Assembly: GCA_938045585.1 (NCBI GenBank) | Contig: CALIAU010000024.1 | Span: forward strand, 20,366 to 84,365 | DNA: 64,000 nucleotides | Source: an uncultured Saprospiraceae bacterium | GTDB taxonomy: Bacteria > Bacteroidota > Bacteroidia > Chitinophagales > Saprospiraceae | Direction: 5' to 3' | Shown: in pieces, positions 47,423 through 56,719 of the stretch | How positions within the stretch are numbered: position 1 is the stretch's first letter | How the letters are laid out: every line of letters starts with the position of its first letter | Translations under genes and position numbers: made by a program | The notes under the pieces: model-generated | What the model was told of the DNA's origin: nothing | What the model saw: only the letters and a program-made list of their open reading frames with translations | Databases searched by the model: none

Positions 47423-49807
47423 CTAGCTACCGCACATTAGGCAGCCATCATCCATGGTACAAGTAGCACCCTCTTCTATCTCCTGTTCGCTGAGATCGAC
47501 CGTTTCGCTAGCAGTATTCTGACCTAGTTGGTTTTGGTGCTTGGAATCAAGCGTAAACTTAATAGGATCTACTGCAGCTTTGGATCTGAGGTAGTACATG
47601 CCCGTTTTCAGTCCCTTCTTCCATCCATAAAAATGCATAGATGATAGTTTTCCGAAGTTTGGATTTTCAACAAACAGATTGAGGCTTTGGCTTTGACAGA
47701 TGAATGCACCTCTATCAGCAGACATATCTATGATAGTCTTTTGGCTAAGCTCCCATACTGTTTTGTACAAAGCTTTAATATTATCAGGAATACCTGGTAT
47801 GTTCTGGACGCTACCGTTGGCAGCCATGAGCATTTGTTTCATATCATCATCCCACAGGCCTAATTTTATTAGATCTTTCAAGAGATGCTTATTTACGATA
47901 ATGTGTTCACCAGATAGCGTTCTTCGCGTATAGATGTTAGATGTATACGGTTCAAAACATTCGTTGTTTCCTAATATCTGAGAAGTCGAAGCTGTAGGCA
48001 TAGGTGCCAGAAGTAAACTGTTTCTGAGTCCATGCTTTTTGATATCTGCTTTTAACCCCGCCCAATCCCAACGATCAGATGGTGTTACGTCCCACATATC
48101 ATATTGTAGAATTCCCTCGCTTGCCGGAGAGCCTGGATAAGTTTGATAGTGTCCATCCTTTTCCGCTAAGGCACAAGATTCTGTTACAGCTGCGAAATAG
48201 ATTGTTTCAAAAATGTCTTTATTGAGTTGTTGTGCTTCCTCACTATCAAAAGGAAGTCCCATAAGAATGAATGCATCGGCGAGTCCTTGGACTCCTATAC
48301 CAATCGGGCGGTGTCGCATGTTCGAGTTCTCTGCCTCTTGAATTGGGTAATAGTTAATGTCAATTACCTTATTAAGATTTCTAGTTACCACACGGGCAAC
48401 CTGATACAGTTTTTCGAAGTTGTACTCTTTTTGTTCAGGGTCAACGAACTTTCCAAGTGCAATCGACGCAAGATTACAGACTGCTACCTCATCTTTTGAA
48501 GTATACTCTATAATCTCTGTACAAAGATTACTTGAACGAATTGTTCCTAGGTTTTTCTGGTTAGATTTTTTATTTGCGGCATCTTTATATAAGATGTACG
48601 GATTACCTGTTTCTATCTGAGATTCAAGAATGCTAAACCAAAGGTCTCTTGCACTGATTGTCTCTCTTGCCATTTCTGACTTTTCATAGGACTCATACAA
48701 GGCTTCAAATTCGTCGCCATAGGTATCGCATAAGTTCTCTGCTTCATTTGGACAGAAGAGTGACCATGCCCCATCCTCTTCTACTCTCTTCATGAACAGA
48801 TCTGGGATCCACATTGCGTAGAATAAATCACGCGCACGCATTTCTTCTTTTCCGTGGTTTTTCTTTAGATCTAAGAATTCCTTTATATCCGCATGCCAAG
48901 GCTCCATATACACAGCAAAGGCACCTTTTCTTTTTCCTCCTCCCTGATCTACATATCTAGCTGTATCATTGAATACTTTAAGCATTGGGATAACTCCATT
49001 AGACGTTCCTCCTGTTCCTTTGATGTAGGATCCTTTGGCTCTTACATTATGGATGCTAAGTCCAATACCTCCTGCAGATTGCGATATTTTTGCACAACGT
49101 GTTAATGTTTCAAAGATACCTGAGATGCTATCCTCTGTCATGCTTAATAAGAAGCATGATGAAAGCTGAGGTTTAGGAGTCCCTGCATTAAACAAGGTAG
49201 GTGTAGCGTGGATAAACCACTTATCAGACATGAAATTGTAGGTCTCAATAGCTGAGGCTATATCCTCTCCATGGATACCTACAGATGCACGCATAAGTAA
49301 ATGCTGAGGTCTTTCTACTACCTTACCGTTTGCTCTTAGTAGATATGATCTTTCTAAAGTTTTAAAGCCAAAATAGTCAAAGGTGAAATCTCTATCATAG
49401 ATAATTGCAGAATCCAATACATCTTTGTTTCTACGCACGATGTCCATGGTAAAATCAGATATAAGTCCTGCTTTTTTATTGGTTTTTGGGTCCACATAAT
49501 TGTAGAGAATTTCCATCGTATCAGCGAAAGACTTCTCTGTATTTTTATGAAGATTACTTACTGCAATACGTGCGGCAAGTTTGGCGTAGTCGGGATGATT
49601 AGTAGCCATAGATGCAGCTGTTTCTGCTGCTAAATTATCTAGCTCAGTGGTAGTCACTCCATCATATAATCCTTGAATAACTTTTTTTGCTATTTCTAGG
49701 TGGGAAACATATTTAGGATTTAATTCGTAGCATAATTTCTTAACTCGAGCCGTGATCTTATCAAAAGACACGTCTTCCTGTCTTCCTGTTCTCTTAATTA
49801 CTTTCAT
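47423..49807 (-). CDS. nrdA: Ribonucleoside-diphosphate reductase, class I alpha subunit
   Basis: Catalytic subunit reducing ribonucleotides to deoxyribonucleotides. The 794-residue product begins with an ATP-cone ([18 protein letters not shown]). The barrel has substrate-site residues around [21 protein letters not shown] and SNLCTEI, and the conserved [22 protein letters not shown] motif. The redox-active tail ends CLMCGS with Cys pair C789 and C792. The ATP-cone suggests dATP regulation. It lies 93 bases downstream of nrdB in the same direction and ends at a strong terminator. Confidence 0.97.
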   Translation of the reverse strand: MKVIKRTGRQEDVSFDKITARVKKLCYELNPKYVSHLEIAKKVIQGLYDGVTTTELDNLAAETAASMATNHPDYAKLAARIAVSNLHKNTEKSFADTMEILYNYVDPKTNKKAGLISDFTMDIVRRNKDVLDSAIIYDRDFTFDYFGFKTLERSYLLRANGKVVERPQHLLMRASVGIHGEDIASAIETYNFMSDKWFIHATPTLFNAGTPKPQLSSCFLLSMTEDSISGIFETLTRCAKISQSAGGIGLSIHNVRAKGSYIKGTGGTSNGVIPMLKVFNDTARYVDQGGGKRKGAFAVYMEPWHADIKEFLDLKKNHGKEEMRARDLFYAMWIPDLFMKRVEEDGAWSLFCPNEAENLCDTYGDEFEALYESYEKSEMARETISARDLWFSILESQIETGNPYILYKDAANKKSNQKNLGTIRSSNLCTEIIEYTSKDEVAVCNLASIALGKFVDPEQKEYNFEKLYQVARVVTRNLNKVIDINYYPIQEAENSNMRHRPIGIGVQGLADAFILMGLPFDSEEAQQLNKDIFETIYFAAVTESCALAEKDGHYQTYPGSPASEGILQYDMWDVTPSDRWDWAGLKADIKKHGLRNSLLLAPMPTASTSQILGNNECFEPYTSNIYTRRTLSGEHIIVNKHLLKDLIKLGLWDDDMKQMLMAANGSVQNIPGIPDNIKALYKTVWELSQKTIIDMSADRGAFICQSQSLNLFVENPNFGKLSSMHFYGWKKGLKTGMYYLRSKAAVDPIKFTLDSKHQNQLGQNTASETVDLSEQEIEEGATCTMDDGCLMCGS

Positions 49808-49900
49808 AACTTAAACTTTAGAAGGTTAATGAATGTAGTTTTCTTTCGAAACTTTAAAGTCTTGAGATGTAGTTTTGGTATTCGAAACGTCTGAAAAGTC

Positions 49901-50878
49901 CTAGAACTCCTCGTCAAGAGAGAAAGACTGTTTGTCTTTATCTGCCATGACACCGGCTTTCTGGTAATCTCCTACCCGTTTCTCAAAGAAATTAGTCTTT
50001 CCTTGTAGGGAGATTAGCTCCATCCAAGGGAAAGGATTTTCTGCGTTGTAAACCTTAGGATTTCCAAGAGAGACAAGAAGTCTATCTGCGACAAATTCTA
50101 TGTAGGTACACATCATATCCGCATTCATACCGATAAGGCGGACAGGCAGAGCATCTGAAACAAACTCCTTCTCTATTTCCACTGCATCTTTAATCATAGT
50201 TTCTATAGTATCCTTAGGCAGTTTGTTTTGAATGTGTGAATTGTACAGAAGACAGGCAAAGTCACAATGCATTCCTTCATCTCTAGAAATCAATTCGTTT
50301 GAGAAGCTAAGTCCTGGCATGAGTCCACGTTTCTTCAGCCAGAAGATAGAACAAAATGATCCAGAAAAGAAGATGCCTTCTACAGCTGCGAATGCAATTA
50401 ATCTTTCTGCGAAAGATCCATTGTCTATCCAGCGCAGAGCCCATTCTGCTTTCTTTTGCACACATTCTAGGTTTTCGATAGCATTGAAAAGGTAATCCTT
50501 CTCTTTGGTATCTTTGATGTACGTATCTATTAATAAAGAGTACGTCTCAGAGTGTATATTTTCCATCATAATCTGGAAGCCATAGAAAAACTTTGCTTCC
50601 GTGTACTGCACCTCCGTTACCATGTTCTCTGCTAGGTTCTCATTTACGATACCATCACTGGCAGCGAAAAATGCAAGGACATGTTTTAAAAAGTGCCGCT
50701 CATTATCATTGAGTTTGTTCGCCCAGTCAGAAAGATCCTGATGTAGATCTATCTCTTCTGCTGTCCAAAAGCTTGCCTCCGATTTCTTATAAAAATTCCA
50801 TATATCATCATGTTCTATTGGAAATAAAACGAATCTGTTTGGATTTTCTTTAAGGATCGGTTCAATTGCTTTAGACAT
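49901..50878 (-). CDS. nrdB: Ribonucleoside-diphosphate reductase, class I beta subunit
   Basis: Ferritin-like radical subunit of ribonucleotide reductase. From the ATG at 50878 the product has 325 residues; a GTG at 50887 is the alternative. Metal-ligand helices are seen in [33 protein letters not shown], and [16 protein letters not shown]. The C-terminus (QSFSLDEEF) is the acidic tail that docks on the alpha subunit. It is the first gene of nrdB-nrdA. Upstream are an exact DnaA-box pair and repeated palindromes (50917-51198). Confidence 0.96.
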   Translation of the reverse strand: MSKAIEPILKENPNRFVLFPIEHDDIWNFYKKSEASFWTAEEIDLHQDLSDWANKLNDNERHFLKHVLAFFAASDGIVNENLAENMVTEVQYTEAKFFYGFQIMMENIHSETYSLLIDTYIKDTKEKDYLFNAIENLECVQKKAEWALRWIDNGSFAERLIAFAAVEGIFFSGSFCSIFWLKKRGLMPGLSFSNELISRDEGMHCDFACLLYNSHIQNKLPKDTIETMIKDAVEIEKEFVSDALPVRLIGMNADMMCTYIEFVADRLLVSLGNPKVYNAENPFPWMELISLQGKTNFFEKRVGDYQKAGVMADKDKQSFSLDEEF

Positions 50879-50916
50879 ACTGCTCACGGGTTCAAGTTAA
50901 TAATGAGATTATGAAA

Positions 50917-50941
50917 ACATATTAAATTTTATTTAATATGT
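50917..50941. promoter_or_regulatory. Palindrome ACATATTA-N9-TAATATGT before nrdB
   Basis: Perfect 11-bp arms (ACATATTAAAT and its complement) around TTT, 38 bases upstream of the nrdB ATG. It shares half-sites with the sites at 51173 and 13019. It lies where a transcription factor could affect the nrdB promoter. Confidence 0.5.
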
Positions 50942-51143
50942 GTCAAATATAAACGAATAGTTGGGAAGACAAAAAAAGTATTATAAATAATTTTATATAT
51001 AGTTATTTATAATACTTTAATCACTCATAATGTGACTTCTACGTAAAATTCTGGTTGGTAACACTGGAATTTGCAAGAATGGCTTCCCCTCTTAGTTTCG
51101 TTCTACAAATAAATGAAAAAAATATATAATATGATGAAAGTAG

Positions 51144-51164
51144 TTATCCACAAGGTGTGGATAA
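51144..51164. promoter_or_regulatory. Two inverted DnaA boxes upstream of nrdB
   Basis: TTATCCACA (51144-51152) and its exact reverse complement TGTGGATAA (51156-51164) are separated by AGG. Both match the strict DnaA-box consensus TTATNCACA. They are about 266-286 bases before nrdB. DnaA is known to control nrdAB in E. coli; the parallel here is inference. Confidence 0.7.
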
Positions 51165-51172
51165 ACAACGCA

Positions 51173-51198
51173 ACATATTAAAAATCAGTCTAATATGT
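51173..51198. promoter_or_regulatory. Palindrome ACATATTA-N10-TAATATGT adjacent to the DnaA boxes
   Basis: Perfect 8-bp half-sites 10 bases apart, 8 bases from the DnaA-box pair. Same half-sites as 13019 and 50917. Confidence 0.45.
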
Positions 51199-51369
51199 AT
51201 TTTTAATAAAAAATGCTTGAATTGTTTGGTATTCTGCGCTCTAAAACATGCTCGATATTTTACCTGAGTCAAGAGCCATATAGTGTATGAAAGATGTATT
51301 TAGATCAGGATAAAAGCCTAAATAAAAGTAACGCAAAATGAATTTGTAGATAGGTAGAATATTGAAGTG

Positions 51370-52323
51370 TTAAGAACTTTTACTAGCTCTTCTAAAAAAC
51401 CAAATAAGCATAACTCCAAGTAAAACAGAAATAAGGATCAAAATCCAAAAAGCAAAGGGGTGGTCTTGAAATGGTAGATGCTTGAGATTCATTCCATAGA
51501 AACTTGCGACCAAAGTAGGTACCATTAATATGATCGTTATAATGGTCAACCTCTGGATAAAGGCATTCATATTATTCGAAACAATAGAAGCATAGGCCTC
51601 CATAGTACCACTCAAGATATTTGTATATACATTGGACATCTCCAAGGCCTGCTTGTTATCGATGATGGTATCCTCAAATAAATCAAAGTAACGCTCTTTA
51701 TCTCGGATGCCCAACAAATCCGTTCTCTTCATCTTCATCATCAAAAGATCATTGGTACTAAGGGAATTCACAAAATAGACCAAACTCTTTTCAATCTTGA
51801 GAAGCTGCTGCAACTCTTTGTTTCTACTTGAGGAATAAAGCTCTTGCTCAAATATATTCCTCTTGAGGTTTAACTTTTTTAGACAGGCTAAAAACCAATA
51901 TACATTCTGTTCAAATATTTGTAAGGTGAACATTTCCTTGTCTCCTGGATCAAAGCCTTTTACATTGGAATTTATAAACTTCTCGATGACGGGGTTTTGT
52001 TCGGCAGATATCGTAAGGATATAATCTTCATGAAGCACAATACCAATAGGAATGGTTTTATATAGGGCCTCATTTTCTTTGACCGTCTCATTTATGACTG
52101 GTGTATTGATAAGGATTAGATTGCACGCGTCTTCTTTTTCATATCGTGAACGTTCGTCCAAATCCAAAGAATCTTGTAAAAAATCAAGAGGAATGTCTAA
52201 TCTAGCTGAGATATCTTCTAACTCACCAGATTCAAAGGGCGGTGAAAGTTGGATCCATGCACCCTGCTCCAAGCCATTGAGCTCTGTCAGAACTCTGTTC
52301 TTTCTTGCATAGTAGCGGATCAT
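51370..52323 (-). CDS. corA: CorA-family magnesium/divalent-cation transporter
   Basis: Inner-membrane Mg2+ channel of the CorA family, 317 residues. The signature GMN is at 277-279 (YGMNLKHL), at the end of the first of two C-terminal helices. Both helices are visible (TIITIILMVPTLVASFYGM and FAFWILILISVLLGVMLIWFF). A long cytoplasmic alpha/beta N-terminal domain precedes them. The ending is Lys/Arg-rich (RRASKSS). It is a single gene. Confidence 0.93.
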   Translation of the reverse strand: MIRYYARKNRVLTELNGLEQGAWIQLSPPFESGELEDISARLDIPLDFLQDSLDLDERSRYEKEDACNLILINTPVINETVKENEALYKTIPIGIVLHEDYILTISAEQNPVIEKFINSNVKGFDPGDKEMFTLQIFEQNVYWFLACLKKLNLKRNIFEQELYSSSRNKELQQLLKIEKSLVYFVNSLSTNDLLMMKMKRTDLLGIRDKERYFDLFEDTIIDNKQALEMSNVYTNILSGTMEAYASIVSNNMNAFIQRLTIITIILMVPTLVASFYGMNLKHLPFQDHPFAFWILILISVLLGVMLIWFFRRASKSS

Positions 52324-52509
52324 AACTCGAACTTTCCATGTATAGTGAATAAAAATTTGCTCTAAAACGCAGCAAACATAATACTTCTAGGCTACTTAAG
52401 CGCAAAAACTGCTCCAAAATGCTGCAATTGGAAAATAGACTAATTTCATCATTTGAGATTTACTAAAATAGAAACAAAGAATAACAAACGTGAAGAAGAA
52501 ACTAAACAC

Positions 52510-53472
52510 TCATTTCATGATTCCTAAATGTAATATCCTACCACCGGTCTGATTCACTGGGCTTACACTTTTCCCAATCACAATGCCCCTTTCTGGTGCA
52601 AAATACTCTTTCAATATATCTCCAAATACATTTCTCAAGGTCGCTATTTTCTGGTCTTTCTCAATAATTTCGGTAACATCTGGATGTACCGTTAACAAGC
52701 CTCCTTTATCACAATAAATCCAATATGATCGTTTACAGATTACTGTTGTATTTGAGATTTCTTCAACTTCTGAATCTGTGACACCTATATGGCCCAATAG
52801 ATTATGTATACCCGTCAAACCATCTCTAATCATTCCCTTTTGAAACAAATTTGGATTACCAACTTCTAAAGTTATCGCAGGAATGTCTAGTTCGTCAGCA
52901 ATTCCTCTGAGCGTACCATCGCTAGGTGGATTATGTACAATTATCTGAGCATTTTGTAATAATGCCATCTTCCGTACGAATTCATCACTCATATCTGCTC
53001 TAATGTAATAGGAATTTATTCTTCCATTACTAGCAGTATGTAGGTCAAGTAAATAATCAAAATGTCTAACAAGTTTATTCACAATTCTCCATGCGTACAC
53101 TTGACTTACTGTCCCTTGCTCCTTACCTGGCATGATGTGATTCAAATCAACGCCATCTAAAAACCTTCTTTTTTTTCTAAGAAAGGAGGGCGCATTTAAT
53201 ACTGGAACACCCACTATGGTACCCTTCAATTCTGTAATGTCTATTTCGTTAAACAATCTCTGTATAACTGGTATTCCATTTAGTTCATTACCATGCACCG
53301 CTGCAGTCAGTCCAACAACTTTTCCTTTTTCATTTCCTTGTGCAACAATAACCGGAATCTTAATAGGCACCCCCATTCCATCTTCCACAACTTCTAACCA
53401 AAATCTATTGATTGAACTTTTTGGAATCTCCTCAAATTTAAGCTCAGATAACACCTTAATTGGCTTTTCCAT
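52510..53472 (-). CDS. Succinylglutamate desuccinylase/aspartoacylase-family zinc hydrolase (M14-like)
   Basis: Zinc hydrolase, 320 residues, cutting amide bonds of acyl-amino acids or of related conjugates. Zinc ligands H60 and E63 are in AAVHGNE, with H145 in LLDLHTA; the likely catalytic Glu is E203 in TLEVGNP. DLNHIMPG near 109-116 is the substrate-anchoring motif. The C-terminal ~90 residues form the beta-barrel seen in AstE-type proteins. The start ATG (53472) directly abuts the stop of the ATP-grasp ligase gene, so they are coupled. In this context a conjugate made by the ligase, rather than succinylglutamate, is the likely substrate; this is inference. No astA-D genes are nearby. Confidence 0.88.
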   Translation of the reverse strand: MEKPIKVLSELKFEEIPKSSINRFWLEVVEDGMGVPIKIPVIVAQGNEKGKVVGLTAAVHGNELNGIPVIQRLFNEIDITELKGTIVGVPVLNAPSFLRKKRRFLDGVDLNHIMPGKEQGTVSQVYAWRIVNKLVRHFDYLLDLHTASNGRINSYYIRADMSDEFVRKMALLQNAQIIVHNPPSDGTLRGIADELDIPAITLEVGNPNLFQKGMIRDGLTGIHNLLGHIGVTDSEVEEISNTTVICKRSYWIYCDKGGLLTVHPDVTEIIEKDQKIATLRNVFGDILKEYFAPERGIVIGKSVSPVNQTGGRILHLGIMK

Positions 53473-54477
53473 TTATAAAATTTTATCAAAGTAATATTTC
53501 CAAATCAACTCAATTGCCTTTTCGACTAGTGGTTCATTTCTCAGTTTTGCAATTTGTGGTAGCCCACCAATACTTGCTGTATTAATTTCGGACAGAACCC
53601 TCTGCCCCGTATCATCGACCAAGGTATCTACACCATACATGACAATACCACGTTGACTTAGGTATGGATTAATTTCTTTTATTATTTCTTTTTCCTCCTG
53701 ATCTATTTCTGCTATACTTGAGCTACCACCCATTGACACATTACAAAGCCATGAATTTTCTGCTGGCAGTCGTAGAGAAGCTCCTAAAATTTCTCCATTT
53801 ACTACGACAATCCTTTTATCTCCTTTGCGAACATTTTTCAGATACTTAACTGCTAAGTAGTCTATTGGGTTTTGTTTAAATCCCATTGCAAATTCTTCAA
53901 ATGTCCAGGAATCAGTATCAGAGTATACAACTCCTCTATCAATTTTCAAAATACCGCGACCACCGTATTCATTTAGAGGCTTTAATACTATGGGAAATAA
54001 AGATCTAAATGCATCTATATCAGAAACCGAACTACACAATTTCATGGGAGGACAAAGCTTTGGGAAATTTAAAAGAAACTTCTTACTCCCTGTAAGTTCT
54101 ATTGATTTCGGATCATTTATGATAACTGAGTTGAAAAAAACTTTATCAAGATACTCCAAAAACTTACTAGTTAGTGGAGGAGGCATTCTTAACCAGACAA
54201 GATCATATTCCTGAAACTTTATTTGAATAAAATTCTTCGATAAAGGGTGATCATCTGTGCTGAATGAAAAAGATCTATCAACTGTTGTAGCCCATAAATT
54301 AGAATCTATAACACAATTAAAAAAATCTAGATTTAAAGCATTCCCTTTTGTGGCGATACTGACAGTCTCTGTTGCTGGGTGCTCCAAGCATTTAATTGTC
54401 AAATCATACAAAGAATTTTCGGAACTATGTTTTCTGTGATCCGTGAAAATAAGTACTTTCCTCTTATTCTTCTTCAT
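53473..54477 (-). CDS. GshB-like ATP-grasp carboxylate-amine ligase
   Basis: Enzyme that activates a carboxylate as acyl-phosphate and joins it to an amine. The 334-residue protein follows the glutathione-synthetase (GshB) order: pre-ATP-grasp N-domain, DPKSIELTGSKKFLLNFP, ATP-binding IVLKPLNEYGGRGI (K166, Gly loop 172-175), RKGDKRIVVVNGEILGASLRLPAE near 218-240, and metal-binding YGVDTLVDDTGQRVLSEIN ending near E298/N300. No gshA is nearby, so true glutathione synthesis is doubtful. It overlaps the small acidic protein gene by 14 bases upstream and abuts the M14 hydrolase downstream. Confidence 0.85.
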   Translation of the reverse strand: MKKNKRKVLIFTDHRKHSSENSLYDLTIKCLEHPATETVSIATKGNALNLDFFNCVIDSNLWATTVDRSFSFSTDDHPLSKNFIQIKFQEYDLVWLRMPPPLTSKFLEYLDKVFFNSVIINDPKSIELTGSKKFLLNFPKLCPPMKLCSSVSDIDAFRSLFPIVLKPLNEYGGRGILKIDRGVVYSDTDSWTFEEFAMGFKQNPIDYLAVKYLKNVRKGDKRIVVVNGEILGASLRLPAENSWLCNVSMGGSSSIAEIDQEEKEIIKEINPYLSQRGIVMYGVDTLVDDTGQRVLSEINTASIGGLPQIAKLRNEPLVEKAIELIWKYYFDKIL

Positions 54478-54763
54478 TGTTAATCATTACATCTCCTAAT
54501 CTCATCTTAGCATCTTCAGTCAATGATCCATCTTCACCATAATCATCATCCTCATTAATAATTTCTTCTGCTTCACTTTGCGTCATTCGAATCAGATAGT
54601 GTTTATCTTCAGTTTCAAATGGTAATGCGCTCACAAATTTGCCTTTAATATTTTTGAATATTATGAGCTTCTTTTGAAATCCGTTTGGATATTCTAATTT
54701 GATTTGAGCTAAAACTTCTTCACTTATTTTGTCAAAATCTTTGACAACTTTTAGCTTTCCCAT
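54464..54763 (-). CDS. Small acidic protein with Glu-rich C-terminus, possible ligase partner or carrier
   Basis: 99-residue soluble protein, no signal peptide. The N-terminal half is mixed (LKVVKDFDKISEEVLAQIK, then GKFVSALPFETEDKHYLIRM), the C-terminal third is strongly acidic (IINEDDDYGEDGSL) and the chain ends EEE. Similar small proteins seem to be widespread in Bacteroidota without a known function; I cannot confirm this here. Its gene overlaps the ATP-grasp gene by 14 bases. The end resembles acidic carrier proteins (LysW, amino-group carriers) whose C-terminal Glu is modified by an ATP-grasp enzyme, but it has no zinc ribbon; the comparison is speculative. Confidence 0.7.
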   Translation of the reverse strand: MGKLKVVKDFDKISEEVLAQIKLEYPNGFQKKLIIFKNIKGKFVSALPFETEDKHYLIRMTQSEAEEIINEDDDYGEDGSLTEDAKMRLGDVMINNEEE

Positions 54764-54893
54764 AGTATGTATTTAAGTGTTATAAAAAATATGCATATTG
54801 AAAAATCTTCTAAGTAAATTATTCTATTATGAATGGATTTAGTTTCTTTCACTTCGTTATAATATTTTAAACTGGATAATTTATTTAATTAAT

Positions 54894-55868
54894 TTACCAA
54901 TTTAATATATAAGCAAAAATTAAAGGAGCCACAATTGTTGCATCTGATTCAATTACGAACTTAGGCGTTTCTGGTAATAATTTCCCCCAAGTAATTTTCT
55001 CATTAGGGACTGCCCCAGAATAAGAACCATAGCTGGTTGTACTATCACTAATCTGACAGAAATAAGACCACATTGGAATATCATCTAATTCTAAATCTTG
55101 GTGTAACATGGGAACAACACAAATAGGAAAATCACCTGCAATTCCACCACCGATTTGAAAGAACCCTACTCCGCAATTTTTAGTGTTTTCTTGGTACCAT
55201 TTAGACAAAAGCATCATGTACTGGATACCTGACTTCATGGTGGCTGGCACTAATTCTTTTTGAATACAGTAGGACGCAAAAAAGTTACCACAGGTAGAGT
55301 CTTCCCACCCAGGTACAATAATTGGTATATTTTTCTCCGCAGCGGCTAATAACCAGCTGTCTTTTGGGTCTATTTGATAATTACTTTCGAGTTCTCCACT
55401 CAAAAGAATTTGATAAAAATATTGATGTGGAAAATAACTTTCTCCACTATCGTCCGCAGATTTCCAAGCCTTGTATAAATGCTTCTCTATAGCCCGCATA
55501 GCCTCTGCCTCTGGAATACAGGTATCTGTTACTCTATTAAAATGCTGATCCAAGAGATCTTTCTCATCCTGTGGTGATAGATCTCGATAGTTAGGAATTC
55601 TTTTATAGTAATTATGAGCAACAAGATTAAATACGTCCTCTTCTAAGTTTGCTCCAGTGCAGCTAATTATATGCACCTTATCTTGTCGGATCATCTCCGC
55701 CAACGATTTGCCGAGTTCGGCTGTGCTCATTGCACCAGCAAGTGTAATCATCATTTTATTACCCTGGTTAATCTGCTGTTCATATTCTTTTGCAGAATCA
55801 ACTAAAGAAGCTGCATTAAAATGTTTGTAATGTTCTAATATAAATTCCGATACTTTTCCTTTCATCAT
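54894..55868 (-). CDS. Deoxyhypusine-synthase-like (homospermidine-synthase-like) enzyme
   Basis: NAD-dependent aminobutyl-transferase family. The 324-residue protein contains the NAD-contact segment LAGAMSTAELGKSLAEMI (43-60), CTGANLEED (70-78), and a C-terminal SYSGAVPNEKITWGKLL with the active-site Lys at K296, equivalent to Lys-329 of human deoxyhypusine synthase. Bacteria lack eIF5A, and bacterial relatives can use putrescine as acceptor to make homospermidine; the true product here is inferred. It overlaps the agmatinase stop by 4 bases (ATGA), so it takes part in the same polyamine pathway. 130 bp with no gene follow before the small acidic protein. Confidence 0.88.
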   Translation of the reverse strand: MMKGKVSEFILEHYKHFNAASLVDSAKEYEQQINQGNKMMITLAGAMSTAELGKSLAEMIRQDKVHIISCTGANLEEDVFNLVAHNYYKRIPNYRDLSPQDEKDLLDQHFNRVTDTCIPEAEAMRAIEKHLYKAWKSADDSGESYFPHQYFYQILLSGELESNYQIDPKDSWLLAAAEKNIPIIVPGWEDSTCGNFFASYCIQKELVPATMKSGIQYMMLLSKWYQENTKNCGVGFFQIGGGIAGDFPICVVPMLHQDLELDDIPMWSYFCQISDSTTSYGSYSGAVPNEKITWGKLLPETPKFVIESDATIVAPLIFAYILNW

Positions 55869-56716
55869 GATTTACAAAATTTATAGCTAAGCATTTTGTA
55901 GTATAACTTCGCTGCTAGAAAATTAGGGGCATGTAAGCCAGGTATTGGCGCTAATTCAACAATGTCAAAGCCAACAACATTTTTAGTTTCAAATATCAAT
56001 TTTAGATACCTTGTTATTGAATGCCAATCCATTCCGTTGGGTTCAGGTGTTCCAGTAGATGGCATTATAGCAGGGTCCAAAACATCTAAATCCAAAGTGA
56101 TGTATATATCTTCTGTCATAAGATCAATAGATTGCTGCATCCATGCATCTCCAACATTTTTAATTTCTTCTCCAAAAAAGGTTTTGTAAAAATCCATATT
56201 ATCCTTTTCAGATACGTCCATACTTCTAATTCCTACTTGAATTAGATTGCAATTTTTACTGGCATCATATACAGCACAGGCATGGTTATATGCACTCCCT
56301 TCATAGGAGGATCTCAAATCTGCGTGTGCGTCCAGTTGCACTACGGTAAGATTCTCAAAATGTTCATAGTGTGCCTTTATGACACCAATACTTACTGAGT
56401 GTTCACCTCCGAAAAAAGTAAGAAACTTACCGCTCTTTAATAAGTCTTTTGTAGCAGAATATGTTTTTTGAAACATGCTTACTGGTGTACTAAATCCAGT
56501 CCACGCTTCTGGCATAAAAATGCCTTTTTTGTAGACTTCAAAATTTGTTTCTATATCATATAGCTCCATGTTTTCTGCTGCTTCCAAGAAGGCTTCAAAA
56601 CCATCATCAGCCCCTTTTCCCCAGGTACTTGTCCCATCATAAGGAATAGATTGCAAGATGATATTTGCATTATCTATTTGCCCAAGATCCTGCGGTATAC
56701 CTCCAAATGTTTTCAT
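55865..56716 (-). CDS. speB: Agmatinase (agmatine ureohydrolase)
   Basis: Converts agmatine to putrescine and urea in the arginase/ureohydrolase family. The 283-residue protein has the two-manganese site: H106 in GGEHS, D129, H131 and D133 in LDAHAD, and D209 and D211 in TLDLDVLDP. It starts 3 bases after the arginine decarboxylase stop and overlaps the next gene by 4 bases. The neighbour arginine decarboxylase makes agmatine the likely substrate instead of arginine. Confidence 0.93.
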   Translation of the reverse strand: MKTFGGIPQDLGQIDNANIILQSIPYDGTSTWGKGADDGFEAFLEAAENMELYDIETNFEVYKKGIFMPEAWTGFSTPVSMFQKTYSATKDLLKSGKFLTFFGGEHSVSIGVIKAHYEHFENLTVVQLDAHADLRSSYEGSAYNHACAVYDASKNCNLIQVGIRSMDVSEKDNMDFYKTFFGEEIKNVGDAWMQQSIDLMTEDIYITLDLDVLDPAIMPSTGTPEPNGMDWHSITRYLKLIFETKNVVGFDIVELAPIPGLHAPNFLAAKLYYKMLSYKFCKS

Positions 56717-56719
56717 AAT

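Larger units (their letters stand above)
50942..51369. promoter_or_regulatory. Rest of the AT-rich 491-bp gap between nrdB and corA
   Basis: The gap runs from the nrdB start at 50878 to the end of corA at 51370. No gene is seen. It contains the two inverted DnaA boxes and the second palindrome listed separately, within markedly AT-rich sequence. No NrdR-box consensus was recognised. Confidence 0.6.

Noticed and set aside
51144..51164. DnaA boxes as a chromosomal replication origin
   Set aside because: Only two boxes in the gap, no cluster, and no dnaA, dnaN or other origin-linked genes nearby; a promoter-associated role is more economical.
50888..51369. NrdR regulatory boxes
   Set aside because: I looked for the tandem NrdR consensus and saw no convincing match.
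52510..53472. Arginine succinyltransferase pathway enzyme AstE
   Set aside because: No astA, astB, astC or astD is present; the context points to another substrate.
53473..54477. Glutathione synthetase (gshB)
   Set aside because: The domain order fits, but no gshA is adjacent and the gene is coupled to the small acidic protein and an M14 hydrolase, so a broader ligase label is safer.
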